From Synergistales bacterium (GTDB lineage: Bacteria > Synergistota > Synergistia > Synergistales > 79-D21), in NCBI GenBank assembly GCA_015657435.1, contig JADLKH010000002.1, positions 191,774 through 206,207 of the forward strand: a stretch of DNA of 14,434 bases, in the 5' to 3' direction. Positions 1 through 7,441 of this stretch are shown here, in pieces (the stretch's first letter is position 1; the number at the start of each line of letters is the position of its first letter). The notes beneath the pieces were generated by a model, which saw nothing but the letters and a program-made list of their open reading frames with translations, did no database searches and was not told the DNA's origin. Position numbers and translations under genes: made by a program.

Positions 1-543
1 TCTGCCCGTCGAGAGCATGACTTCCGCCCGGCAGCGAACGGTCTGCCTGCCGAAAATCTCCAGCATGTCGATCAGTCGCTGGTTTCTGCATGCCGCGATC
101 ATCGTTTCGTGGAAACGCTGGTTGTAGTCCGCGTAATTCCAGGAATCGCCCTTATCCGCGAAGAAGAGCATCTGCCCGTTGATTTCCGAAAGGCGGTCCG
201 CCAGAGTCCCGTCATCGTTCTTGACGGCAAGGAAAATCGCGAGGCTCTCCAGGTTCGCCCGGATCGTGTAGGCGTCGATTGCGTCCGTCTTGCTGAGCTC
301 GCTGACAAAAACGCCCTTCCTCGCCCTGTTGACCAGGAATCCGCGGTTTTCCAGGATACGAAATGCTTCCCTAAGAGGGGATCCGCTGACCTTCAACTGG
401 TCGCACATCGCCTGCTCGATCAATCGCTCTCCGGGCTTGAGTTCCCTCTTCAAAACCCTCGCTTCGATGTTTTCAACGATGTTCTCGACGAGGCTTTTAT
501 GCTGGATACCCTCCGAGTCGGACAGAATCCCCATGCGAAACAT
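1..543 (-). CDS. GntR family transcriptional regulator, FCD (FadR) subfamily, C-terminus beyond window
   Basis: DNA-binding regulator of the GntR superfamily that probably responds to a small carboxylic acid. Visible are 181 residues, open at the window edge. Residues about 17-82 form the winged helix: the segment with ARVLKRELKPGERLIEQAM, then SGSPLREAFRILENRGFLV and the wing RARKGVFVSEL, which is the classic GntR pattern. Residues about 88-181 begin an all-helical FCD ligand domain (IRANLESLAIFLAV, then YNQRFHETMIAACRNQRL), where the N-x3-H pair matches the metal-binding face of FCD proteins. About 50 C-terminal residues are missing. The start is either ATG 543-541 or ATG 534-532; the only purine-rich stretch (AAAGAAG) suits the second better, giving 178 visible residues. 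It lies 60 bp downstream of the LysR gene on the same strand and may be co-transcribed. Target genes and ligand cannot be told from here. Confidence 0.9.
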   Translation of the reverse strand, partial: MFRMGILSDSEGIQHKSLVENIVENIEARVLKRELKPGERLIEQAMCDQLKVSGSPLREAFRILENRGFLVNRARKGVFVSELSKTDAIDAYTIRANLESLAIFLAVKNDDGTLADRLSEINGQMLFFADKGDSWNYADYNQRFHETMIAACRNQRLIDMLEIFGRQTVRCRAEVMLSTGR

Positions 544-568
544 CTTCTTTGGTTTTGTCCTATTGTCG

Positions 569-580
569 ATTACATACAAA
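569..580. promoter_or_regulatory. Candidate GntR autoregulatory operator
   Basis: On the minus strand this reads TTTGTATGTAAT, matching 9 of 12 bases of the ATTGTATACAAT-type palindrome bound by several FCD-GntR regulators. It sits about 25 bp before the GntR start, where an autorepressor would bind. The match is short and imperfect, so this is only a candidate. Confidence 0.25.
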
Positions 581-603
581 CCAGCTCCGCCGTCAAGGCC
601 CCC

Positions 604-1485
604 CTATAAACCGGCCCCATCCCGGCACAGGCTGATGAAGGCCGTCATGGCCGGTGAAAGGTATTTGTTCCTGTGATGGATGACGCAAAAGCTCCTCCTC
701 ATGTCGAGTCCCTCAACCGGGAGGTTCGAAAGGACCCCGGTCTTCAACTCCTCTTCGACCAGCCGCGCGGAAATGACCGCGACACCCATCCCTGCAACCG
801 CAGCGCTTTTCAGGCCGTCCGAACTGTTGCATTCCCAGGCCGCCTGCCACTTGATTTCATTCAGGGACATCAGGTTCTCAAACAACTCCCTTGTACCGCT
901 CCCCGGTTCACGGACAAGGTAACGCAGGCTCTCGAGATCCGCGAGGGAGATCTTCCCGGCGCCATAAAACGGGTGTCCTTTACCGCAGACCAGCATCAGC
1001 CGGTCCTCCATAAAACTCCGGCTGACGATATCCGCCGTATGGATCGCCCCTTCGACAAGGGCAAAATCAATCGCGTTTCTCGTGATCAGCGCCTCGATAT
1101 CCTGAGTGTTCCTGATCGTCACCTTGACCTGTATGAGCGGATACTCCCGGGCAAACCGTCCGATCAGCCCGGGCAGCAGGCAGGTTCCGATCGTGAGGCT
1201 TGCACCCATGTTGATCGTCCCAGTTTTTTCCGGATTCCTCACCGCTTGCTCCATCTCGTTCGCCAGAGCGGTGATATGCCTTGCATAGCTCAACAATCGG
1301 CTCCCTTTTTCAGTGATGAAGAGACGTTTTGCAAGGCGGTCGAATAGTTTGATCCCGTAATAGTCCTCCAGCTCCGACACGGCCTGGCTGACCGTCGGCT
1401 GGGAAATGAACATCGCCCTGGCGGCTGCGGTCATGCTTCCCAAATCCGCGACCATGATGAAGATCCTTAAATGCCTTAGGGTCAC
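604..1485 (-). CDS. LysR family transcriptional regulator (YeiE/CysL-like), divergent from yeiH
   Basis: LysR-type regulator of 293 residues, the usual length for the family. The N-terminal winged helix-turn-helix (residues about 3-60) is textbook: LRIFIMVADLGSMTAAA, ISQPTVSQAVSELEDYYG, then LFDR. A periplasmic-binding-protein-like effector domain follows (about 88-290), starting NMGASLTIGTCLLPGLIGRF and including LVREPGSGTRELFE and AVAGMGVAVISA. I chose GTG 1485-1483 because GGGGAGGGAG sits five bases before it; an upstream ATG at 1518 has no comparable ribosome-binding site and would add 11 atypical residues. It is divergently paired with a YeiH-type transporter, the arrangement seen for YeiE-YeiH in enterobacteria, where the regulator has been linked to sulfite. 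That supports it being the regulator of the neighbouring exporter; its effector is inferred, not shown. Confidence 0.93.
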   Translation of the reverse strand: MTLRHLRIFIMVADLGSMTAAARAMFISQPTVSQAVSELEDYYGIKLFDRLAKRLFITEKGSRLLSYARHITALANEMEQAVRNPEKTGTINMGASLTIGTCLLPGLIGRFAREYPLIQVKVTIRNTQDIEALITRNAIDFALVEGAIHTADIVSRSFMEDRLMLVCGKGHPFYGAGKISLADLESLRYLVREPGSGTRELFENLMSLNEIKWQAAWECNSSDGLKSAAVAGMGVAVISARLVEEELKTGVLSNLPVEGLDMRRSFCVIHHRNKYLSPAMTAFISLCRDGAGL

Positions 1486-1508
1486 CCGCTCTCCCTCCCC
1501 TCGCCATG

Positions 1509-1544
1509 TATAGCCCAATGCCTATACTTATTATAGATTTATAG
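1509..1544. promoter_or_regulatory. LysR-type operator cluster in the lysR-yeiH divergent promoter region
   Basis: Four copies of one pentamer lie in 36 bp: TATAG at 1509-1513, CTATA at 1522-1526, TATAG at 1532-1536 and TATAG at 1540-1544. The middle pair forms CTATACTTATTATAG (1522-1536), an exact CTATA-N5-TATAG palindrome of the T-N11-A kind bound by LysR proteins. On the minus strand it overlaps a perfect TATAAT at 1535-1530, which would be the -10 box of the regulator's own promoter and so explain autorepression. The outer half-sites would let a tetramer extend toward yeiH. Confidence 0.6.
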
Positions 1545-1610
1545 TATTTTACAAAAACACACAACCCTCTTAGGATTGGAGCAATCTTTAATCCAAGGAG
1601 TCAAAACCCG

Positions 1611-2642
1611 ATGAAAACATTCGGAAAAGTTCTGCCAGGAGCGTTTCTCTGCCTTGCAACGGCTGTCCCGGCCTGGTTTCTGGGAAAGGTGTTCCCCATC
1701 GCGGGCGGTCCGGTTTTCGGCATCCTGGCCGGTATGATCCTGGTCATGGCGTTCCCGGGGATACAAGGGAAGGATCAGCTTTTCTGCAGCGGGGTGAAGT
1801 TCACCTCCAAAGCCCTTCTTCAGTACTCCATCATCCTGCTCGGTTTCGGCATGAACCTCTTCCAGGTGCTCGAGGTCGGGCGTCAATCCCTGAGCGTCAT
1901 CGTCTTTACTCTGTCGGCTTCCTTCCTGACGGCCTACATTGCCGGGAGAGCCATGCAACTTGACGGGAAGATGACCGTCCTGATCGGGGTCGGCACCTCC
2001 ATCTGCGGCGGTTCGGCCATCGCCGCAACCGCTCCCGTCATCGCCGCACGGGATGAGGATGTCGCGCATTCGATTTCCACGATCTTTCTCTTCAACATCA
2101 TCGCCGTTTTCATCTTTCCTGCTTTGGGAAGCCTTATGGGATTGAGCGACACGGGCTTCGGAATGTGGGCCGGAACCGCGATCAACGACACCTCCTCCGT
2201 CGTGGCTTCCGCCACCGCCTGGAGCGAGGCGGCCGGGAACGACACCGCACTTGGTTTCGCGACGATCGTCAAGCTGACCCGCACCCTGATGATCGTCCCC
2301 ATCACCCTGTTTTTGGCGGTTTACCATGCAGCGAAGGCACAGAGGGCCAGGCAAAGCGACAGCGGGGGGCAATTCAGCTTTGTCCGAGTGTTTCCATGGT
2401 TCGTCATCGGCTTCGCCGCCGCGGCCGTCATCAATACGTTCTGGGGGGTTCCGGCGATATCCGGCGCGCTCGTCACGACCGGGAAATTCATGATCGTCAT
2501 GGCGATGGTCGCGATCGGTCTGAACACGAACCTCGGCCGGCTGGTACGGAACGGATTCAAACCCATCTTCACCGGCCTGTGCTGCTGGGCGGCTGTGGCA
2601 ACCGTTTCCCTGCTGGTCCAGAAACTGTCCGGAAGCTGGTAG
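1611..2642 (+). CDS. yeiH: YeiH family (UPF0324) putative sulfate/sulfite exporter, inner membrane
   Basis: Polytopic membrane protein of 343 residues, the usual size for UPF0324/YeiH. It has about ten hydrophobic segments. Family signatures are GVGTSICGGSAIAA (residues 126-139), the charged loop ARDEDVAHSIS (146-156) after it, WAGTAINDTSSVVA (186-199) and a C-terminal AIGLNTNLGRL (301-311). The start is ATG 1611, preceded by AAGGAG ten bases upstream. Annotated functions (sulfate or sulfite export, anion transport) come from gene context and are weakly tested biochemically. Pairing with a divergent LysR gene is conserved in distant bacteria and suggests induction by its substrate. An anaerobe facing sulfite or sulfonate breakdown products could use it for detoxification; that is inference. 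Confidence 0.9.
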   Translation: MKTFGKVLPGAFLCLATAVPAWFLGKVFPIAGGPVFGILAGMILVMAFPGIQGKDQLFCSGVKFTSKALLQYSIILLGFGMNLFQVLEVGRQSLSVIVFTLSASFLTAYIAGRAMQLDGKMTVLIGVGTSICGGSAIAATAPVIAARDEDVAHSISTIFLFNIIAVFIFPALGSLMGLSDTGFGMWAGTAINDTSSVVASATAWSEAAGNDTALGFATIVKLTRTLMIVPITLFLAVYHAAKAQRARQSDSGGQFSFVRVFPWFVIGFAAAAVINTFWGVPAISGALVTTGKFMIVMAMVAIGLNTNLGRLVRNGFKPIFTGLCCWAAVATVSLLVQKLSGSW

Positions 2643-2820
2643 GACAACCGGCCAAAGCGATCCCACGATTTTCCGCCGGCTAAGGGAAAAAGTCCCCTTG
2701 GACACGCATCGGTCAGGCGGACCAATACGGCTTCACGGAAATCGGTTTATCCCGTTCATCCCCCTCGCTGCCCCTGGGATCCCTCCGTGTCTTTTCCGCA
2801 GCCTTGCACAAAACATCCGA

Positions 2821-4305
2821 TCATTGCCCGGACATATAGTGGGTCCCCAGGCTTGTTTCCCTCTTCAGCGCCGCCTCCGCAACCGTTCTTGCCGTCATGA
2901 AAAGCCCCTCCATCTCAAGGGCCTGCAATCGACCGACGGACGAGTCCACCCGAATCCGACGGGCCCTGAAATCCGAGAGATACGCGAGAAAACGCTCCAT
3001 TTTCCTGTTTTCCCGAATCGGGCCCAAAGCGGCCCAGGCTTCTTCCTGAAGCTCGCGGCGGAGCTTCTCGGGATTTTCTCCCTCTTCGGAAATCGCAAGA
3101 AAATCGCGGGCGGAACCGGCAACAAGGGTCTCGAAACCACTCCTGCCCTCTTCTGCCGCTGCATGCCCCGCCCTCAGGCCGAAGGTGACGACGCTGCTCA
3201 GCGCATTTCCTCCGACCCGGTTGGCCCCGTCCACGCCTCCCGCAGCTTCGCCGCAGGCATAAAGACCGCCGACGGAAGTGCGCCCGCAGCCGTCGATCAC
3301 CACGCCGCCGCAAAAATAGTGTTCAAGGGGAGCCACCCGAAGGGGGCGCCTGACACCCTTGAAGAGCCTTGAATCCAGGGTCAGGCAATATTCCAGGTAA
3401 GGGTCCGCCCACTGGTCCTCGGTCAGGTCTTCCAGATGGGCATAAACTCCCCCTTCCAGGTCCTTTTCCGCCATAATCCGGGCGCACAGATCGCGGGCAT
3501 AAAGGTTCCCTTCACGACCGTTCCTGAATCCCCACTCCTTCAGCGCTTTCTTGAGAAACTCATCACCCTTCGAGTCGGTGATCCGAAGGTAATCGACCAA
3601 ACCCACGTCGGCCAGCCATCTCGGGAACCCGGGCTCGGCCCAGCCAACCGGGTAGAATTGCACAAATTCCATGTCCCTGAGGTTCGCCCCCGCGTTCAAG
3701 GCCAGGGCATAACCGTCGCCCGTGATCCGGCTCGGGTTGTCGGTGCGGCTGAAAAGCCGACCGCCTCCGCCGGTCGCCAGGATGACGGAACCTGCACCGA
3801 GACATTCCTGCCTGCCCGTGCGCCAGTCCTGCACTTCGACTCCCACTACGCGGTCGCCAAGAAGCCTGAGGGATGTCGCAACCGTCCAGTCCTCAAACCG
3901 GACCCCTGCCTTTTCGGCGATCGAGACCAATTCGGCGACAAAGCCGGCCCCACCCATGATTTCATTGCGGGCTGTGAAACGAACCGTCGCCATTCCCCTC
4001 TTGAATTCGATCCCGACACCCCATCCGGCAAGAGTCTTCAGTGCCGTTTCGGTCTCCTCAGACAAAATCTTCACGAGAGAGGGGTCGTTCACGAACTGAC
4101 CCGTTTTCAATGTCCGTTCGTAATGTTCTTCCGACGAAACTCCGCCACAGGCCAGAGAAAACACTCCGGCGGAATAGGCGGTACAGGTTCCCAACCCCCG
4201 GCTCGTTTTCGAAATCACCGCCACTTCAGCCCCTGACATCCTCGCCGCGATGGCCGCGACAAGGCCCGCGCCTCCCGTCCCGATAACAACGACCCGTTTT
4301 GCCAT
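2821..4305 (-). CDS. FAD-dependent fumarate reductase/L-aspartate oxidase-type flavoprotein
   Basis: Flavoprotein of 494 residues in the succinate dehydrogenase/fumarate reductase/NadB superfamily. It has an N-terminal FAD-binding motif VVVIGTGGAGLVAA (residues 5-18), the flavin segment ILATGGGGRLFSRTDNP (175-191), TGDGYALALNAGA, and the C-terminal FAD motif GLYACGEAAGGVDGANRVGG (347-366). Likely catalytic residues are Arg271 in YARDLCAR and His329 in PLEHYFCGG, matching the Arg and His that bind the dicarboxylate. The region where membrane SdhA/FrdA carry the FAD-linking His reads GTCTAYSAGVFS instead, so FAD is probably not covalently bound. No iron-sulfur or membrane-anchor subunit and no nadA/nadC lie nearby, so neither a respiratory complex nor NAD synthesis is supported by context. 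The start ATG 4305 follows a strong GGAGGGAGGAGAAGG. The substrate is unknown; fumarate, aspartate or another unsaturated acid are all possible. Confidence 0.85.
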   Translation of the reverse strand: MAKRVVVIGTGGAGLVAAIAARMSGAEVAVISKTSRGLGTCTAYSAGVFSLACGGVSSEEHYERTLKTGQFVNDPSLVKILSEETETALKTLAGWGVGIEFKRGMATVRFTARNEIMGGAGFVAELVSIAEKAGVRFEDWTVATSLRLLGDRVVGVEVQDWRTGRQECLGAGSVILATGGGGRLFSRTDNPSRITGDGYALALNAGANLRDMEFVQFYPVGWAEPGFPRWLADVGLVDYLRITDSKGDEFLKKALKEWGFRNGREGNLYARDLCARIMAEKDLEGGVYAHLEDLTEDQWADPYLEYCLTLDSRLFKGVRRPLRVAPLEHYFCGGVVIDGCGRTSVGGLYACGEAAGGVDGANRVGGNALSSVVTFGLRAGHAAAEEGRSGFETLVAGSARDFLAISEEGENPEKLRRELQEEAWAALGPIRENRKMERFLAYLSDFRARRIRVDSSVGRLQALEMEGLFMTARTVAEAALKRETSLGTHYMSGQ

Positions 4306-4359
4306 ACCTTCTCCTCCCTCCTTCCCTGCATTTCATTATCCTCCGTGTTCAAAAGACGG

Positions 4360-4393
4360 AAAAAGGGAAACCTCGATAAAGGCTCCCCTTTTT
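4360..4393 (-). terminator. Probable intrinsic terminator after ilvE
   Basis: AAAAAGGG (4360-4367) pairs exactly with CCCTTTTT (4386-4393), and an inner CC/GG pair (4371-4372 with 4381-4382) closes an eight-base loop. Read on the minus strand, the stem ends in CCCTTTTT just past the ilvE stop, so it should end ilvE transcripts before the flavoprotein gene. Its A/T symmetry would let it work in both directions. Confidence 0.55.
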
Positions 4394-4440
4394 ACGCTTC
4401 CGCTCTCGATGCCGCAACTTCTATTCGCCGGATTGACCCG

Positions 4441-5466
4441 TCATTCGACCTCGACCATCCACCCCTGAGGGGCTTCGATGTCTCCGAACTGGATCCCCGT
4501 GAGGGTCTCGTAAAGCTTTTTCGTCACGGGGCCAACTTCCGTTTCACTGTGGAACACGTGCAGTTTCCCCTTGTATTCGATCCCTCCGATGGGAGTGATG
4601 ACCGCGGCGGTTCCACAGGCGCCCGCCTCGGCGAACTCATCCAGCCGGTCGATGAAAACGTCCCGTTCCTCGGTTTCCATTCCCAGAGTTTCCTTCGCCA
4701 GCTGTAGAAGGGAAATTTTGGTGACGCTCGGGAGGATCGAGGGAGATTTCGGCGTGACGAACTTCCCGTCCTTCGTGATCCCGAAGAAATTTGCCGCTCC
4801 GACTTCTTCTATCTTCGTGTGGGTCGCGGGATCGAGATAGATGCAGTCCGCAAAGCCCCTCTGAACCGCCAGAGTGTGCGGCATCAGGCTTCCGGCATAG
4901 TTTCCCCCGACCTTCGCGGCTCCGGTCCCGAAGGGAGCCGCCCTGTCGTAATCCGAAACGGTGAAGTTGACCGGGCTCAGTCCGCCTTTGAAGTAGGCTC
5001 CCACGGGCAGGCAGAACACGCTGAAGATGTATTCGGGTGCGGGAGCAACACCGACGGTGTCGCCCGTTCCGAACAGGAACGGCCTCAGGTAGAGGGTGGC
5101 CCCGGTCCCATAGGGCGGCACGTAGACTTCATTTGCCTTGACCACCTGAACGCAGGCGTCGATGAATTTTTCCAGCGCCACTTCCGGCATCAGAATTCTT
5201 CGGCAGCTATCCTGCATCCGCTTCGCATTCATGTCCGGCCTGAACAACTGGATTTTCCCCGCCTTCGTGCGGTAGGCCTTGAGTCCCTCGAAACAGGATT
5301 GCCCGTAATGAAGCACGGTCGAAGCCTCGCTGATGCAGAGTTTGTTGTCCTCCACCAGGCGTCCGTCGTCCCATTGCCCGTCCTTCCACACGGAAACGTA
5401 GCGCAGGTCCGTCTTCATGTACTTGAAACCCAGGCTGGCCCAATCGATGTGCAGTTCCTTGCCCAT
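4441..5466 (-). CDS. ilvE: Branched-chain amino acid aminotransferase (PLP fold type IV)
   Basis: Transfers the amino group between leucine, isoleucine or valine and 2-oxoglutarate in the cytoplasm, for synthesis or, in an amino-acid fermenter, for breakdown. At 341 residues it is the long (eukaryotic-type, BCAT type II) form. Motifs include HYGQSCFEGLKAYR (53-66), RPDMNAKRM (76-84), the PLP lysine in GTGAAKVGGNYAGS (Lys185), and EEVGAANFF (220-228), whose Glu binds the PLP ring nitrogen; ACGTAAVITPIG near residue 285 is the late phosphate-binding segment. ATG 5466 follows AAGGAGGGG with a short spacer. It is divergent from the nitroreductase gene and single, with no other ilv/leu genes around, which fits a catabolic or general transaminase role better than a biosynthetic operon. 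Confidence 0.95.
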   Translation of the reverse strand: MGKELHIDWASLGFKYMKTDLRYVSVWKDGQWDDGRLVEDNKLCISEASTVLHYGQSCFEGLKAYRTKAGKIQLFRPDMNAKRMQDSCRRILMPEVALEKFIDACVQVVKANEVYVPPYGTGATLYLRPFLFGTGDTVGVAPAPEYIFSVFCLPVGAYFKGGLSPVNFTVSDYDRAAPFGTGAAKVGGNYAGSLMPHTLAVQRGFADCIYLDPATHTKIEEVGAANFFGITKDGKFVTPKSPSILPSVTKISLLQLAKETLGMETEERDVFIDRLDEFAEAGACGTAAVITPIGGIEYKGKLHVFHSETEVGPVTKKLYETLTGIQFGDIEAPQGWMVEVE

Positions 5467-5583
5467 CTCGTCCCCTCCTTGCAGTCGTAAGGCTTTCTTC
5501 CAATGTAACCCAAGGTCATCTTACAACATGCCGGGCTCGGATCGACAGCCTTCTGCCTTATACTTTCCCCGGGGGGATCGAGA

Positions 5584-6147
5584 ATGGATTTCCTGGAATT
5601 GGCCAAGAGTCGATGCACGACACGGGGTTTTACGGACGAGCGGATCGGCAAGGCGGATCTCGAACGGATCCTGGCTGCCGGGCGCGTGGCGCCCACGGCC
5701 TGCAACAGGCAACCGCAGCGTATCATCGTCGTGCAGAACCCGGAAAACCTCCTCCGTGTCCAAAAAGCCTACCGGACCTTTGGATCCCGATGCGTCCTCA
5801 TTCTTTGCCAGGACAAAACGGATCCCCTGGTCCGCCCCTTCGACGGAAAATGTTCGGGGGATCTGGATATCGGCATCGTCTGCGACCACATGATGCTGGC
5901 CGCGAGGGAATTGAATATCGGAAGCGTCATGGTGGGCCTGTTCGATCCGAAAATCATCCGGGACGAATTCAACATCCCCGAAACCATCGAGCCGACCGCC
6001 CTGCTCCTCCTGGGTTACCCCGCGGACGGCTTCCTGAGCCCGGATCGGCACAAGACCGAACGAAAACCGCTGGAGGAAACCGTCCTGTACGAGAGTTACG
6101 GTCACCCGGGGACTAGCCCGGGCCTGCATGGGATGGCGCAGCGGTAA
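5584..6147 (+). CDS. Nitroreductase family FMN-dependent oxidoreductase
   Basis: Small flavoprotein of 187 residues, typical of the compact nitroreductase subgroup. The N-terminal MDFLELAKSRCTTRGFTDERI has the phosphate-binding S-R-x-T-x-R-x-F pattern, followed by LAAGRVAPTACNRQPQRIIVV, which contacts FMN, and DIGIVCDHMMLAARELNIG, the long helix of the dimer core. These enzymes use NAD(P)H to reduce nitro, quinone or enone compounds; the natural substrate is not predictable here. Two extra cysteines (in GSRCVLILCQDK) lie near the active-site loop. A possible -10 box TATACT is at 5559-5564, giving a leader of only about a dozen bases, and GGGGGG lies a few bases before ATG 5584. The next gene begins 67 bp downstream on the same strand with no terminator, so they may be co-transcribed. 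Confidence 0.88.
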   Translation: MDFLELAKSRCTTRGFTDERIGKADLERILAAGRVAPTACNRQPQRIIVVQNPENLLRVQKAYRTFGSRCVLILCQDKTDPLVRPFDGKCSGDLDIGIVCDHMMLAARELNIGSVMVGLFDPKIIRDEFNIPETIEPTALLLLGYPADGFLSPDRHKTERKPLEETVLYESYGHPGTSPGLHGMAQR

Positions 6148-6169
6148 AATTGTAGAGCGCCAACTGCGC
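6135..6169 (+). other. GC-rich hairpin between nitroreductase and Tm-1-like genes
   Basis: Two alternative pairings overlap the nitroreductase stop: GGCGC (6135-6139) with GCGCC (6157-6161), and GCGCAG (6136-6141) with CTGCGC (6164-6169). No T-run follows, so it is not an intrinsic terminator; it may be an mRNA processing or stability element. Confidence 0.35.
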
Positions 6170-6214
6170 GCAACAAGGGCAAAAGGCTAGACCAAGCGAA
6201 GGGGAGGGATGGGA

Positions 6215-7411
6215 ATGAAAAAAGCCTATGTCGTGGGAACCTGCGACACGAAGTTCAAGGAGCTTGCCTTTGTGAAGGATCTGATCGAAAAGGCGGGGGT
6301 CCAGGCCGTGCTCGTGGACGTGGGCATCTTCGGTCACGAGCACCCCGTGGACGTCTCCCGCGAGACGGTCGCGAAGCACCACCCCGCCGCTCCCGATTTT
6401 CTCGCCCGGGTGAAGGATCGGGGGATCGCCGTTTCCTCGATGTCGGAGGCCCTGGCCGAGTTCCTTCCCTCCCGGGAAGACCTGGGCGGAGTGATCGGGC
6501 TTGGCGGCTCCGGAGGAACCGCCCTGGTCTCTACCGCGATGAGGCGTCTGCCCATCGGCGTACCCAAGATCATGGTCTCGACCGTTGCCTCGGGCAACGT
6601 CGCCCCCTACGTCGGCCCGAACGATATCGCGATGATGTACTCCGTGACCGACATCGCGGGCCTGAACCGCATTTCGGCGAGAGTCCTGGGAAACGCCGCC
6701 CATGCCCTTGCAGGGATGATCAAGAATCCTCTGCCCGAAGTCGAGGAGAACCGCCCGGTTGTCGGAATGACCATGTTCGGCGTCACGACCCCCTGCGTCA
6801 CCCAGGTGCGGGCCTTGCTCGAAAAGGATTTCGACTGCCTGGTCTTCCACGCGACAGGAACCGGCGGACAGTCGATGGAAAAGCTGATCGACTCGGGCAT
6901 GATGAAACGGGTCCTAGACATCACTCTGACGGAAGTCTGCGACCTGCACATGGGAGGGGTCATGAGCGCCGGCGAGGATCGACTCGGAGCGATCAGCCGA
7001 ACCGGGATCCCCTACGTCGGGTCCCTGGGAGCCCTCGACATGGTGAATTTCGGAGCGATGGAAACAGTTCCGGAGAAATACCGCTCCAGGAACCTTTACG
7101 TCCACAATGCCCAGGTCACCCTCATGAGGACGACGCCGGAGGAGAACACGGTCATGGGCCGGTGGATCGGTGAAAAACTGAACCTTTGCGGGGGAGAGGT
7201 CCGTTTCGTGATCCCCGAAAAAGGTGTTTCCATGATCGACGCACCTGGACAGCCCTTTCACGATCCCGAAGCGGACAGGTGCCTTTTCGAGGCGATCGAG
7301 AAGACGGTCCGCCAGAACGAGCGAAGAAAGGTCGTTCGCCTGCCTTACCACATCAACGATCCGGAATTTGCCGCGGCTCTCGTTGAATTCTTCCTGGAAG
7401 TCGGCCGCTAG
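6215..7411 (+). CDS. Tm-1-like ATP-binding protein (UPF0261)
   Basis: Cytoplasmic protein of 398 residues in the UPF0261/Tm-1-like ATP-binding family. It matches the N-terminal half of tomato Tm-1, which blocks tomato mosaic virus replication. Conserved blocks are the opening KKAYVVGTCDTKFKEL (residues 2-17), GVIGLGGSGGTALVS (92-106), VSTVASGNVAPYVGPNDIAM (121-140), YSVTDIAGLNRI (142-153) and FHATGTGGQSMEKLID (211-226). Two Rossmann-like lobes are known for Tm-1. I prefer ATG 6215 to ATG 6209 because AAGGGGAGGG lies six bases before the former but abuts the latter. The next gene encodes the TIM-barrel partner, 30 bp downstream. The bacterial reaction is unknown; the two proteins probably act together. 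Confidence 0.9.
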   Translation: MKKAYVVGTCDTKFKELAFVKDLIEKAGVQAVLVDVGIFGHEHPVDVSRETVAKHHPAAPDFLARVKDRGIAVSSMSEALAEFLPSREDLGGVIGLGGSGGTALVSTAMRRLPIGVPKIMVSTVASGNVAPYVGPNDIAMMYSVTDIAGLNRISARVLGNAAHALAGMIKNPLPEVEENRPVVGMTMFGVTTPCVTQVRALLEKDFDCLVFHATGTGGQSMEKLIDSGMMKRVLDITLTEVCDLHMGGVMSAGEDRLGAISRTGIPYVGSLGALDMVNFGAMETVPEKYRSRNLYVHNAQVTLMRTTPEENTVMGRWIGEKLNLCGGEVRFVIPEKGVSMIDAPGQPFHDPEADRCLFEAIEKTVRQNERRKVVRLPYHINDPEFAAALVEFFLEVGR

Positions 7412-7424
7412 GGGACGAGTCCCC
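7411..7424 (+). other. Small intercistronic hairpin between the Tm-1-like and TIM-barrel genes
   Basis: GGGGACGAGTCCCC forms a perfect stem (at least GGGGA/TCCCC around CGAG). It begins at the last base of the Tm-1-like stop codon and ends just before AAAGGAGG of the next gene. With no T-run it should not terminate; it may set relative expression of the pair by affecting mRNA decay or ribosome transit. Confidence 0.4.
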
Positions 7425-7441
7425 CAAAGGAGGCGCAACGA

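Noticed and set aside
1539..2705. A 388-codon minus-strand ORF opposite yeiH
   Set aside because: Its product is a low-complexity string of charged and glycine residues, as expected from antisense reading of a GC-rich membrane protein gene.
2643..2820. A terminator between yeiH and the flavoprotein gene (AAGGG/CCCTT near 2682-2699)
   Set aside because: The stem is only five pairs and lacks a T-run on either side; not strong enough to call.
6128..6185. A tRNA-like D-arm (GGCGCAGCGGTA) after the nitroreductase gene
   Set aside because: No anticodon arm, no TTC loop and no acceptor pairing could be found; it is better described as a hairpin.
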